DNA from: Prolixibacteraceae bacterium
GTDB taxonomy: Bacteria > Bacteroidota > Bacteroidia > Bacteroidales > Prolixibacteraceae
DNA: 58,142 nt
Direction: 5' to 3'
Assembly: GCA_021740385.1 (NCBI GenBank)
Contig: JAIOZY010000031.1
Location: forward strand, 1-58,142
Of the stretch, positions 8,772-16,900 are shown piece by piece (positions within the stretch are counted from its first letter, which is position 1; each line of letters opens with the position of its first letter). Both the position numbers and the translations under genes were made by a program. The notes under the pieces are model-generated. The model searched no databases. It was not told the origin of the DNA and worked only from the letters and a program-made list of their open reading frames with translations.

Positions 8772-10133
8772 ATGGCCTTTTCGAAATATTCACTTTTTGT
8801 TTTATTCTTTTTTGCGGGCTTGCTTATTCATTTTAATGCCGGCGCGCAGGCTATTGATGCGCCCGATGCCAATTTTAGCAAGGCAACCAATTACTTAACC
8901 ACCATAGATAACGACTCGGTGTATGTTTTTTGTATAAACCCCGACGATGCCCCGAATGGCTCACTAAGGGCTTCATCGGTAACCGGCTACAATGCTACGT
9001 TTACCTGGGAGGTTTACGATACCCTTTCTGCCGACTTTGTGCCTTATACCGGTAACATTTCCGAAGATACCCTGCAATCGTCAATATGGGGATTGCCCGA
9101 CGGTTTGTACCGGGTTACGGTTGACGATGGTAGCACCACGTTAAAAGAACAGGCCTGGGTGATTAACAACTGGGTGAAAGTTACCAAAACCGAGATCCCC
9201 GATACCCTTTCAACCTGCGACGGCTTCCAGATTTATGGCGATTATGAAATGAAGGATTTAAATTACTACGATCCCTATTCCAATGACCGCATTCCGTTTC
9301 GAAACCCGGAGAAAAACGATTACGTTTCGTTTAAATGGTACAAGGAAAACGATTGGGTTTATTCACAATTAAATCCTTATGTTACACCGGCTATTCCGAG
9401 TGATAACCTGATTGATTTTACACTTGAAGTTATTGATGAGTTCGGATGCACTGCCGAACAAACTGTTCAGTACGATTCGAAAGTTACCGATGCCATTTTT
9501 GAAGATCCAAGCCCCATGGAAGGAGAAGCTGTGCTGGAAGTTACTTTTACCAACAGTTCGATTAACTGGGACTCGACAATTTGGTTTTTTTACCGGGACG
9601 ACACGGCAATAAAACAGGAAATTGAGCAACGAAAAGAAGATGGCAACGATGACCCGGTTGACAGCATCGATTTTATTTTATACGACGAATCGCCCATTCA
9701 TGAATACGAACGTACCGGCGATTACCGGATTAAACTGGTTACAGTAAAAGTGAACCCCACAACGGGCAATTGTTACGATACCATGTACATGGCACCCGGG
9801 GAATTCATTAAAGTGGATACTTCGCTGGTTGAAGCACCCAACTTTTTTACACCCAATGGCGATGGGGTAAACGATGTTTTTGTGGTACGCACTCAGTCGT
9901 TAAAAAGTATGACCATTAAAATATATAACCGCTGGGGCGGGCTTGTGCACTCCTGGAAATACGACAACATACGCTCGAAAGATTATACCTATGAGCATTC
10001 GGTATGGGACGGGAGTGTTAACGGCGGTGCAATGGCCTCGCCGGGTGTGTACTTTTATGCCGTGCAGGCCATTGGCCGCGACGATAAGCCCCGGCACGAA
10101 GAGGGGTTTATTCATTTATTCCGTAGCCGATAA
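8772..10133 (+). CDS. Secreted protein with CHU_C (gliding-motility/T9SS type B) C-terminal domain
   Basis: A 453-aa secreted protein. From the ATG at 8772 (MAFSKYSLF) it has a signal peptide ending at about GAQA-IDA. The middle contains PKD/Ig-like beta domains with Cys pairs (for example DTLSTCDGF and DEFGCTAEQ). The last 85 or so residues are a CHU_C domain: FFTPNGDGVNDVF, then IKIYNRWGGLV, GVYFYAV and the end EEGFIHLFRSR. This domain is the type B sorting signal read by the type IX secretion system, which carries the protein across the outer membrane and often needs a PorP/SprF-like partner. One such partner lies at 13.0-14.0 kb. The open frame extends to 8700 but the signal peptide argues for 8772. 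Confidence 0.88.
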   Translation: MAFSKYSLFVLFFFAGLLIHFNAGAQAIDAPDANFSKATNYLTTIDNDSVYVFCINPDDAPNGSLRASSVTGYNATFTWEVYDTLSADFVPYTGNISEDTLQSSIWGLPDGLYRVTVDDGSTTLKEQAWVINNWVKVTKTEIPDTLSTCDGFQIYGDYEMKDLNYYDPYSNDRIPFRNPEKNDYVSFKWYKENDWVYSQLNPYVTPAIPSDNLIDFTLEVIDEFGCTAEQTVQYDSKVTDAIFEDPSPMEGEAVLEVTFTNSSINWDSTIWFFYRDDTAIKQEIEQRKEDGNDDPVDSIDFILYDESPIHEYERTGDYRIKLVTVKVNPTTGNCYDTMYMAPGEFIKVDTSLVEAPNFFTPNGDGVNDVFVVRTQSLKSMTIKIYNRWGGLVHSWKYDNIRSKDYTYEHSVWDGSVNGGAMASPGVYFYAVQAIGRDDKPRHEEGFIHLFRSR

Positions 10134-10135
10134 AT

Positions 10136-10357
10136 TTAATAGAGTACCGTCTTTTCCAGTTCAGGAAATTTATTTTTCAGCATTAATTCGAAATCATTGT
10201 GAACGTTAAAGCGCTGTCGGTTTTTTAATATGAGTTCAACATGTTTCCTGTTTATTTCGAGAAAACAATCTTCACCACTCAATGCTACACACCCATTTAT
10301 GTAGTAAAAAAAACATTTACTGCATTTTCCGTAACAGGCTGGTAACACTTTTTTCAT
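10136..10357 (-). CDS. Cys-rich miniprotein of unknown function
   Basis: A 73-aa protein starting MKKVLPACYG at the ATG at 10357. It has five Cys in its first half (8, 12, 15, 23, 31; spacing CX3CX2CX7CX7C) around the aromatic stretch CFFYYINGC, then a charged helical C-terminus. The pattern suggests a metal or Fe-S site, but I do not recognise the family. The frame runs on to 10489, but that extension translates a palindromic repeat (10386-10426) and is unlikely to be coding. It converges with the CHU_C gene, the two stops being 2 nt apart. Confidence 0.55.
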   Translation of the reverse strand: MKKVLPACYGKCSKCFFYYINGCVALSGEDCFLEINRKHVELILKNRQRFNVHNDFELMLKNKFPELEKTVLY

Positions 10358-10385
10358 ACTATTAAAATTGTCTGTTTTCAAAGGT

Positions 10386-10426
10386 CCGCCAGTTGGCGGA
10401 TGGAACTTCTCCCGCCTGGGCGGGAT
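10386..10426. repeat. Double palindromic repeat (TCCGCCAGTTGGCGGA type)
   Basis: Two adjacent GC-rich palindromes: TCCGCCAGTTGGCGGA and, 10 nt on, TCCCGCCTGGGCGGGA. The first is the core also found at about 27356 and 28279, so this belongs to a dispersed intergenic repeat family of the genome. It lies directly upstream of the Cys-rich miniprotein. Confidence 0.7.
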
Positions 10427-10521
10427 CGTTTCATAAAAAGCATATTTAATATTGAAACGGGCCCTGATGGACCCGATCTTCCTTTTCACTAAAAAGATTA
10501 TATCATTTCCCTAAAAGCTTT

Positions 10522-10554
10522 AAAAAAAAAGGTGCAGATGATATTAACTGCACC
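10522..10554 (-). terminator. Intrinsic terminator ending the second small-RNA unit
   Basis: On the minus strand GGTGCAG and CTGCACC (10548-10554 and 10531-10537) form a perfect 7-bp stem with a 10-nt loop, followed by a run of nine T. The direction is clearly minus. No protein gene on that strand ends here, which implies a non-coding transcript coming from the right. Confidence 0.8.
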
Positions 10555-10757
10555 TAATACAAACACAGTTATTTAACTGTTTTCATGAAAAATGAACCTT
10601 TCCCCTTTTAATTACTCTGATCGAATATATTGAAAACGAACTCAACCAATCAACAAACAAAAAAACCTAACCTAAACCAAATCAAAAACCCATGAAAAAA
10701 ATTACTGATTGAGAAAGATTCAACTGTTTTTAAAGAACGTTTTTAAACTTTTTTAAT
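10555..10757 (-). ncRNA. Putative small RNA unit B
   Basis: This unit lies between two minus-strand terminators. It shares with unit A (10763-11028) the order: a CATG element, a repeated TTAGGTT segment (GGTTTAGGTTAGGTTT here), a TTG-rich stretch ending ATTGG, and a terminator stem built on GTGCAG/CTGCAC. It has no promoter of its own that I can see and may be transcribed by read-through from unit A. No convincing ORF is present on this strand. The RNA assignment is an inference from terminator and promoter layout. Confidence 0.45.
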
Positions 10758-10790
10758 TTTAAAAAGTGCAGCCTTTAAAGGCTGCACTTT
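10757..10790 (-). terminator. Palindromic terminator ending small-RNA unit A
   Basis: A perfect 28-nt palindrome at 10763-10790 (AAAGTGCAGCC, centre TTTAAA, GGCTGCACTTT). On the minus strand it runs into TTTTT, on the plus strand only TTT before a C run, so minus is the better direction. Confidence 0.7.
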
Positions 10791-11028
10791 ACCCCCCACG
10801 GAGTAAAATTAATCTACTTCACAAATCTCTCGCTACGTATTAATTTTACTCTCTCTTCTCTACTTTCTGATCCAATAAACAACCTAACTTCAACCTAAAA
10901 TGCATGAAAGTAAAGTCCTTTCATTACTTTGCTCTGAAAATTCTGATTCCCCTTTTGTAGCTTTGAGCTAAATATTTTCAATCTGAAATGAACGTTTTCT
11001 TTTATTAACCTTTTGTTATCCGGTTTCG
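10763..11028 (-). ncRNA. Putative sigma-54-dependent small RNA unit A
   Basis: About 266 nt from the predicted sigma-54 start (11028) to the palindromic terminator (10763-10790), on the minus strand. It contains a 13-bp perfect stem (10801-10813 with 10839-10851, 25-nt loop) just before the terminator and the segment GGTTGAAGTTAGGTTG next to a CATG, which in antisense resembles the leader and start codon of Bacteroidota mRNAs. A minus-strand open frame at 10895-11116 overlaps the promoter itself, so it is not a likely product. Expression and size are predicted only. Confidence 0.5.
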
Positions 11029-11038
11029 ACCGACTTAT

Positions 11039-11054
11039 TGCAAGGCTTGTGCCA
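11039..11054 (-). promoter_or_regulatory. Sigma-54 (RpoN) -24/-12 promoter
   Basis: The minus strand reads TGGCACAAGCCTTGCA. It matches the sigma-54 consensus TGGCAC-N5-TTGCW exactly, with the invariant GG and GC dinucleotides 10 nt apart. Transcription would start near 11028 and run away from the adjacent NtrC-type regulator gene at 11224. Confidence 0.8.
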
Positions 11055-11108
11055 AACTTGTAAAACACACAATAACAGGTTTTTATTAGAATGTTTAACT
11101 GAACGGCG

Positions 11109-11144
11109 TGTCTCATTTTGGGACAAGCAAGTCAAATTTGGGAC
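11109..11144. promoter_or_regulatory. Candidate activator binding sites upstream of the sigma-54 promoter
   Basis: A 17-bp imperfect palindrome at 11109-11125 (TGTCTCA, TTT, TGGGACA) is followed by a second half-palindromic site at 11131-11144 (GTCAAATTTGGGAC). Both share TTTGGGAC. They lie about 55-105 bp upstream of the minus-strand sigma-54 promoter, where enhancer sites for NtrC-type activators normally sit, and 80-115 bp before the regulator gene on the plus strand. Confidence 0.5.
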
Positions 11145-11223
11145 GTTTTGGTGCGGTATTTCCAAAAAATCTGCTTAACTTGTTTTATCACAATTGTAGA
11201 ATATTTGTTAATCTTCATAAGCT

Positions 11224-12579
11224 ATGGCCCGAAAAAAATATAAAATATTTATTGTCGACGACAATGCGATGTTTTTAAAGGTTTTGCACAAGTACCTTGC
11301 CGTTAACGAACTGTACGATGTGCAGGCTTTTTCTACCGCCCGTGAATTTTTACAACGGCTCGATGAAAAACCCGATATCGTTTCGCTCGACTACACCCTT
11401 CCCGATGGGAACGGCAAAGACATTTTACTGCAAATTCAGGAAAAATCCCCTTTAACCCAGGTGATTATCGTTTCGGGGCAGAGTGATATTACAACGGCCA
11501 TTGACTTGCTGAAAATCGGGGCGTACGACTACATTGTTAAAGGCGTGGATACCCGTGAAAAAATTTCAATAGCCATTAATAAAATTATTGAAAAAATTGA
11601 GCTGACCGATGAAAATACACTGTTGCGCCAGGCCATCAAAAAAGAGTACGATTTTAAGAACCTGATTAAAGGGAGCAGCAAGGCCATCGAAAATGTATTT
11701 GAGCTAATGGCAAAAGCAGTGCAAGCCAATATCAATGTGTCGGTTATTGGCGAAACAGGAACCGGCAAGGAGTTGGTTGCAAAAGGCATTCATTACAACT
11801 CGAACCGGAGCAATAAGCCTTTTGTGCCGGTTAATATTACTTCCATCCCCGATACCTTAATCGAGAGTGAACTTTTTGGGTATGAAAAAGGTGCATTTAC
11901 CGGTGCCGAAGGAAACAAACCCGGAAAAATTGAAATGGCCGATGGCGGAACGCTTTTCCTTGATGAAATTGCTGAAATGAACCTTGCCACACAGGCCAAA
12001 TTATTACGTGTATTGCAGGAGCGGGAGCTTTCCCGGCTTGGAAGCAATAAAACAATAAAATTTGATGTGCGGGTGATTATTGCAACGCACAGAGACCTAA
12101 ATGAGCAAATTCAGAAAGGTTTATTTCGTGAAGATTTGTATTTCAGGTTATTGGGACTGACAATAAACCTTCCCCCGCTTCGTGAAAGGGGAAGCGATTG
12201 CTTGTTGTTGGCCCAGTATTTTGTGAACGACTTTTGCGATGATAACAAAATGCCCCGGAAGAAAATCGCTGAAGAAACACAGCAAAAACTAAAAACGTAC
12301 TCTTTCCCCGGGAATGTTCGCGAACTGAAAGCTTTAATGGAACTGGCCTGTGTATTGGCCGATGGCGATATAATTGAGCCGCAACACCTGAATGTTAACC
12401 CGCTGAATGTGAAGCAGAATTTGCTTGCCAACGAGAAAACCCTTCAGGAATACAACGAAGAGATTATTTTCTATTTTGTGAATAAATACAAAAACGTGCG
12501 CGAGGCAGCCCGCCGGCTGGGCGTGGGAAAATCAACCATTTACCGCTACCTGAACGAGAAGGATAACGGTGAAAACTAA
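11224..12579 (+). CDS. Sigma-54-dependent response regulator, NtrC family
   Basis: A 451-aa transcription activator. The receiver domain (1-120) has the acidic pair Asp12/Asp13, phosphorylation site Asp56 in SLDYTLPDG and Lys106. The AAA+ domain (about 145-370) has Walker A GETGTGKE, the sigma-54 contact loop GAFTGA, Walker B GGTLFLDEIAEM and the arginine-finger region FREDLYFRL. A FIS-type helix-turn-helix closes the protein (VREAARRLGVGKSTIYRYL). It should bind enhancers as an oligomer and open sigma-54 promoters after phosphorylation. No histidine kinase gene is nearby, so it is an orphan here. A divergent sigma-54 promoter with candidate binding sites lies directly upstream. Confidence 0.93.
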   Translation: MARKKYKIFIVDDNAMFLKVLHKYLAVNELYDVQAFSTAREFLQRLDEKPDIVSLDYTLPDGNGKDILLQIQEKSPLTQVIIVSGQSDITTAIDLLKIGAYDYIVKGVDTREKISIAINKIIEKIELTDENTLLRQAIKKEYDFKNLIKGSSKAIENVFELMAKAVQANINVSVIGETGTGKELVAKGIHYNSNRSNKPFVPVNITSIPDTLIESELFGYEKGAFTGAEGNKPGKIEMADGGTLFLDEIAEMNLATQAKLLRVLQERELSRLGSNKTIKFDVRVIIATHRDLNEQIQKGLFREDLYFRLLGLTINLPPLRERGSDCLLLAQYFVNDFCDDNKMPRKKIAEETQQKLKTYSFPGNVRELKALMELACVLADGDIIEPQHLNVNPLNVKQNLLANEKTLQEYNEEIIFYFVNKYKNVREAARRLGVGKSTIYRYLNEKDNGEN

Positions 12580-13011
12580 CTTAACGTGAGTTCGATCGAA
12601 CATTTGCTGATGACCTTGAAGAAATAAGGTTAATAAAGTTTATAATTTTGTGTTGCGTACAATTCTACTAAGGTTAATAAATAAAATAAAGTTTATTTGT
12701 CTGTCTAATTTCAACTTACCAAACTGACTCCCTGTTTTTCTCTCAGAAGGATTTTGTAATTTTTGACCCGGGTTATTTGAATGATTATTACATATCTCTT
12801 ACTGCGATTTCATCAATTTTTTTAAAATCAAAATTTATATTATTTCTTAACCTCAACCTCAACCTTAGCCTTAACCTTAATTTTAGCCTTGATCCTTTGC
12901 ATCACAATGCTACCAGCTTTTTATTTGTTCATCTGTTTTGTGTTGAAAAAATGTCCAATACTGAACATTCAATAGCCAATAACCAACAGAAAAATGTGGG
13001 AAAAACAGATA
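12580..13011. other. AT-rich gap with degenerate hexamer repeat, no gene
   Basis: Gap between the convergent regulator and PorP-like genes. It holds a 12-bp palindrome GTTCGATCGAAC at 12590-12601, two direct copies of AAGGTTAATAAA (12627-12638 and 12671-12682), and a run of degenerate 6-nt units of the form AACCTN at 12847-12894. The open frames here translate the repeat and look like chance. Confidence 0.5.
12847..12894. repeat. Degenerate AACCTN/AGCCTT hexamer tandem repeat
   Basis: About eight consecutive 6-nt units reading AACCTC, AACCTC, AACCTT, AGCCTT, AACCTT, AATTTT, AGCCTT and a final decayed unit. Unit length is constant, and substitutions are frequent but mostly keep the T/C end. 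Confidence 0.7.
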
Positions 13012-13986
13012 CTAAAACGCCGGGAACGGGAATTCCTGATTGTCTTTTATTTTGAAATCGTAACGAAGCAATATTTCGAATGTCCCGTTTTGGAACTCCC
13101 TGATGCGCGTGTGGGAATAATCGTAACAGAACCCGATTTTCATGTTCTTATATTGAAACTGTGCATAAGCGCCCAATGCATCGCTGATGCGGTACATCAA
13201 ACCAAACCACACTTTTTCGTAAAAAAGGAAGGAGAAATCGAAGTCGGCAGTAATGGGTGCGCCCGCTGTCATGATGGTGGTAAGGCCCGGTTTAAACGAT
13301 ATGTTTTCGGAAAGGGGCATGATATACGCACCATGCAGGAAGTAATGCTGTTTTTCGCTGCTGAGTGCTTCAACGGTTTCGCCGTTTAGTGTAAATACCG
13401 AATCAACTTTATTGATGTACCTGTTTTCGAGCAAACGCGGGACAGAGAACCCCAGGTAAAAATTATCGGAATACCAGAAAACGCCTACACCGGCGTTGAA
13501 AAACACCTTGTTTTCTTCACCGTACCTTAAAATGTACTGGTCGTCGTAATGGTACCGGAACAAATCGACCAGGTTCCACTGGAAATAGTTTACTCCTGCC
13601 TTCAACCCAAAACTGATTTGCGTATTTTCAGTTGCCCTAATCCGGTACGAGTAGTTGGCAAAGAAACCCGTTGTTGAAAAAGGCCTGGTATAATCGTATA
13701 TAAAATCGAAGCCCAGCCCCATGTGCAAACTGTCGATGGGCATGCTCATAGTTAGCGATGATGTGCTTGGTGCCCCTTTAAGGTTTACCCACTGGTTTCG
13801 GAAAACCCCTGTCACATTGCCAACGCCCCTGAGGCCCGTGTAGGCCGGGTTAACCGACATCAGGTTGTTCATGTACTGCGAATAAACGGGATCCTGCTGC
13901 GCCATTGCCGGGCGGCATACCAAAAGAACCAGTCCCGCGGTAAGCAGGATGGCGCCTTTCAATGCTATGTTTCTGATCCCTTTCAT
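13012..13986 (-). CDS. PorP/SprF-family outer-membrane protein
   Basis: A 324-aa PorP/SprF-family protein (type IX secretion membrane protein). It has a signal peptide ending at AMAQ and the family hallmark QDPVYSQYMNNLMSVNPAYTG, in which the mature N-terminus is followed by about 12 amphipathic beta-strands ending in an aromatic residue (LLRYDFKIKD...FPFPAF). Family members act at the outer membrane in export or anchoring of large adhesins with CHU_C tails, such as SprF for SprB in gliding flavobacteria. Here it is 8 nt downstream of the giant adhesin gene, matching that arrangement, so it is probably the dedicated partner. Confidence 0.92.
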   Translation of the reverse strand: MKGIRNIALKGAILLTAGLVLLVCRPAMAQQDPVYSQYMNNLMSVNPAYTGLRGVGNVTGVFRNQWVNLKGAPSTSSLTMSMPIDSLHMGLGFDFIYDYTRPFSTTGFFANYSYRIRATENTQISFGLKAGVNYFQWNLVDLFRYHYDDQYILRYGEENKVFFNAGVGVFWYSDNFYLGFSVPRLLENRYINKVDSVFTLNGETVEALSSEKQHYFLHGAYIMPLSENISFKPGLTTIMTAGAPITADFDFSFLFYEKVWFGLMYRISDALGAYAQFQYKNMKIGFCYDYSHTRIREFQNGTFEILLRYDFKIKDNQEFPFPAF

Positions 13987-13994
13987 TTATGTTA

Positions 13995-16900
13995 TTACCA
14001 TAACAGGTAAATAAAACCTGCCTGGCGGTTTTTCCCTTCGTTATAAATTAGTGTATAGTAATACGTGCCGGCAGGCAGCGGTTTGTCGCCAAACAGTGCG
14101 CCACGGTTCGAATAGCCACCCCAGTCGTTGTTATAATCGCGTTGTTCGTAAACCACGTGCCCCAGCCGGTTAAAAATCTGCAACATGTTACCGGGGAAGT
14201 AATGGATGCCGTCGATGATGAGTACATCGTTTTTCCCGTCCCCGTTGGGCGAGATGATTTCTGGTACTTTCAGCTCCTCGGTAAGGATAAAAATGTATGC
14301 GCTTCCCGTGTTCCCACATGGGGTAACCAGGGTATAAGTCATGCTGTCGCGTCCCATGTAATCGGTGTTGGGGTAGTAGGTGTACATGGTGTCGCCAAAC
14401 ATCGAAACATATCCTTCGTATGGGTTGGTATAATCGATGATGTAGGGCATGTAATATCCCGAGTCGTTTGCAAGCGGGTATATGTCAACCGGTATGCCCG
14501 GATAGGTGTGCACCGTATCGGCAACCGGGAACATGGGCGCTTCGTCGGGCAGGTTAATGGTTACTGTAGCCGTTGCCGAGTCGCCTTCGTTGTCGAAAAT
14601 GGTGTACTGGAACTCGTCGTCGGAACAGGTTTCGAAGAAGTGGTGGTAAATGAATTCACCGGTTTCGGGATTGAATTCCACCGTTCCGTATTCAGGCCCC
14701 GATCCGGGCACCAGGTACGTGCGGGCTATATCAATGTACGCGTTCGGGTCGTCGATGGTATCGGGGTCGTAGTCGTTATCGAGTACCGGCAAGGCAAGGA
14801 TGCCGCCAAATTCAACCAGCAGCGTGTCGTCGTCGTTAGCCACAGGCGGCATGTTTCGTTGTATAACATCGATAAATGCCCAGGCGCTGGCCGTTTGCCC
14901 CCAAATGTCGATAATTTCATATTCCAGTGAATCGGGCCCGTAGTAGTGCGGGTAGGGAACGTAATCAACGTAGTTGTCAGAGGTGCCAACCGCTTCGCCG
15001 TGTTCGGGGGCGGTTAAAACAATAATTGAATCGATGGTACAACGCTGGTTGTCCTTAAACAGGTCGTTAGCCAGCACATCAAGCAGGTTTTCACTCGAGT
15101 TTTCATCAACCGAAACCGTATCATCTAAGGCTTCTATGCCGGTAAGCACGGGCATGATGTAAACGCGGCCGGTATCGGAAAGCCCGTCAGGGTCTTTTAT
15201 TTCGTAGGTAAAGTAATTGTCGCACCAAAGAATGGTGTCGGCTGATACAGTGATCAGGCTGTCGGTTTCGTTAAACGCGATGTTGAGCGATTGCCCGTTA
15301 TCAACTGCTTCGCCGGTGAGCAATAGCGGGTCGTTGTCGACATCGTAATCGTTTTGAAGAATGGAGTCATAATGTATTTCGAGCGGATTTGTTTCATCAA
15401 TCCAGGTTACCGTGTCGTTTACGGCTACCGGGGCATCGTTTACCGGGATAATGTAAACCGATACATTCAGTGAAGCACATTGCCCGGCATCGGAGCAAAG
15501 GTCGAGCCGGTAACGGTCGTGCCCGTTAATATCCGGATGGGGGGTGAACACCAGCAAGGTGTTGTTTTCAATGAATTCATACGTTCCAAGCTCAGGAGCC
15601 ATTTTTTCGGCAATGGTATCAACATCGAAAAAGAAGTTGTATTGTGCCAGGGCAGCTTTAATATCCAGTGTGTCGGGAGTATCTTCGTACATGTTTTGCT
15701 GCATGTAAATGGCCGTATCGAGCTCAACGGTAATGTTTACCGCGGCGGTAGTGCATTCGCCTTCATTGTCGCAAATCGTATAGTTAAAGCTTTCTTCACC
15801 TTCGTTTACAAAGGGTTTATAACGTAAAGTACCGGTGTTTTGGTCAATTTCAACATCCCCAATTTGAGGACCTTCGCCTGAAATATCCAGCGTTTGCCAG
15901 TCAAGTTCACCATCCACATCGTAATCGTTTTTCAGAATGTAAAGCCTCCGGAAAGCATTTTCGGAAATGAGGTAGCTGTCATCGTTTGCCACGGGCGGGT
16001 CGTTAACCGGTTCAACCCAGATGTTGATTTCGGCTACATCGCTGTTTCCTTCGGTGTCGGAAACGGTATAGCGCATCCAGTCGGGGCCGTTGTAATCCCG
16101 GTCGGGATAGTAGGTAACATCCAATCCAGAACTGAGTGAAGTAACACCGTGTTGCGGACCCGAAAGAATTTCGAAACTTGTAAGGTCGGTTTCAATGCCT
16201 TCGTCCGGATTATTATCGTTGCCTGTCGGGTGCGGATCAAGTACAAATGTTGAATCTTCTTTTGTTTCATAGTAATCGTTCATGGCAACAAATTCGCTGC
16301 CCAGGGGTTTCACTATTACGGTTACGGTTGCTTCTCCACAACTTTGCTCAACTTCATCAAGGTCACATACTTCGTAAGTGAATTGATCCGTTCCTATAAA
16401 TCCGGCTTCAGGCATATAGCGTATTTTGCCGTTAATTAATTCAGCCGTTCCGTGTTCGGGCAAGTCAAATTCATAAACAGCAAGTGTTGCGATATCAATC
16501 CCGTTGTCGTCGTCATAATCATTTTTCAACACATCAATGATGACGGGCTGGCCGGCAAAGGTTTTTGCCAGATCATCAATGACCATCATTTCATCATTAA
16601 CCGAAGTTACATTAATGAATACCCACGCATAATCCCATGCGCCCAATCCCGATGAAACGATGTATTCAAGCGAGTCGGTTCCGTTAAAATCGTCTTCCGG
16701 TTCGTACCGGATTGTTTGCTTGTAATAGTCGTAGGTGGCCGTACCGTTTACCGGGTGCACTTTCAGTTCGACGGTTCGCGGGTCGGGGGCTTCGCTGCCA
16801 TCCGTATCGTTGAACAAGATATCAATATCAACCGCTGTTTCTTCCGGGGTTGTAACGGTATCGTTTTGCGCATGGAAGTCTGAGAGGGTGTCGCGGACAA

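Noticed and set aside
10358-10489. N-terminal extension of the Cys-rich miniprotein
   Set aside because: It translates a pair of GC-rich palindromic repeats; MKKVLPACYG at 10357 is the better start.
10895-11116. Minus-strand 73-aa open frame upstream of the response regulator
   Set aside because: It spans the sigma-54 promoter and its upstream dyad, so most of it cannot be transcribed from that promoter; the composition does not look like coding sequence.
12777-13055. Plus-strand 92-aa open frame with LNLNLNL repeats
   Set aside because: It only translates the AACCTN hexamer array and neighbouring AT-rich sequence.
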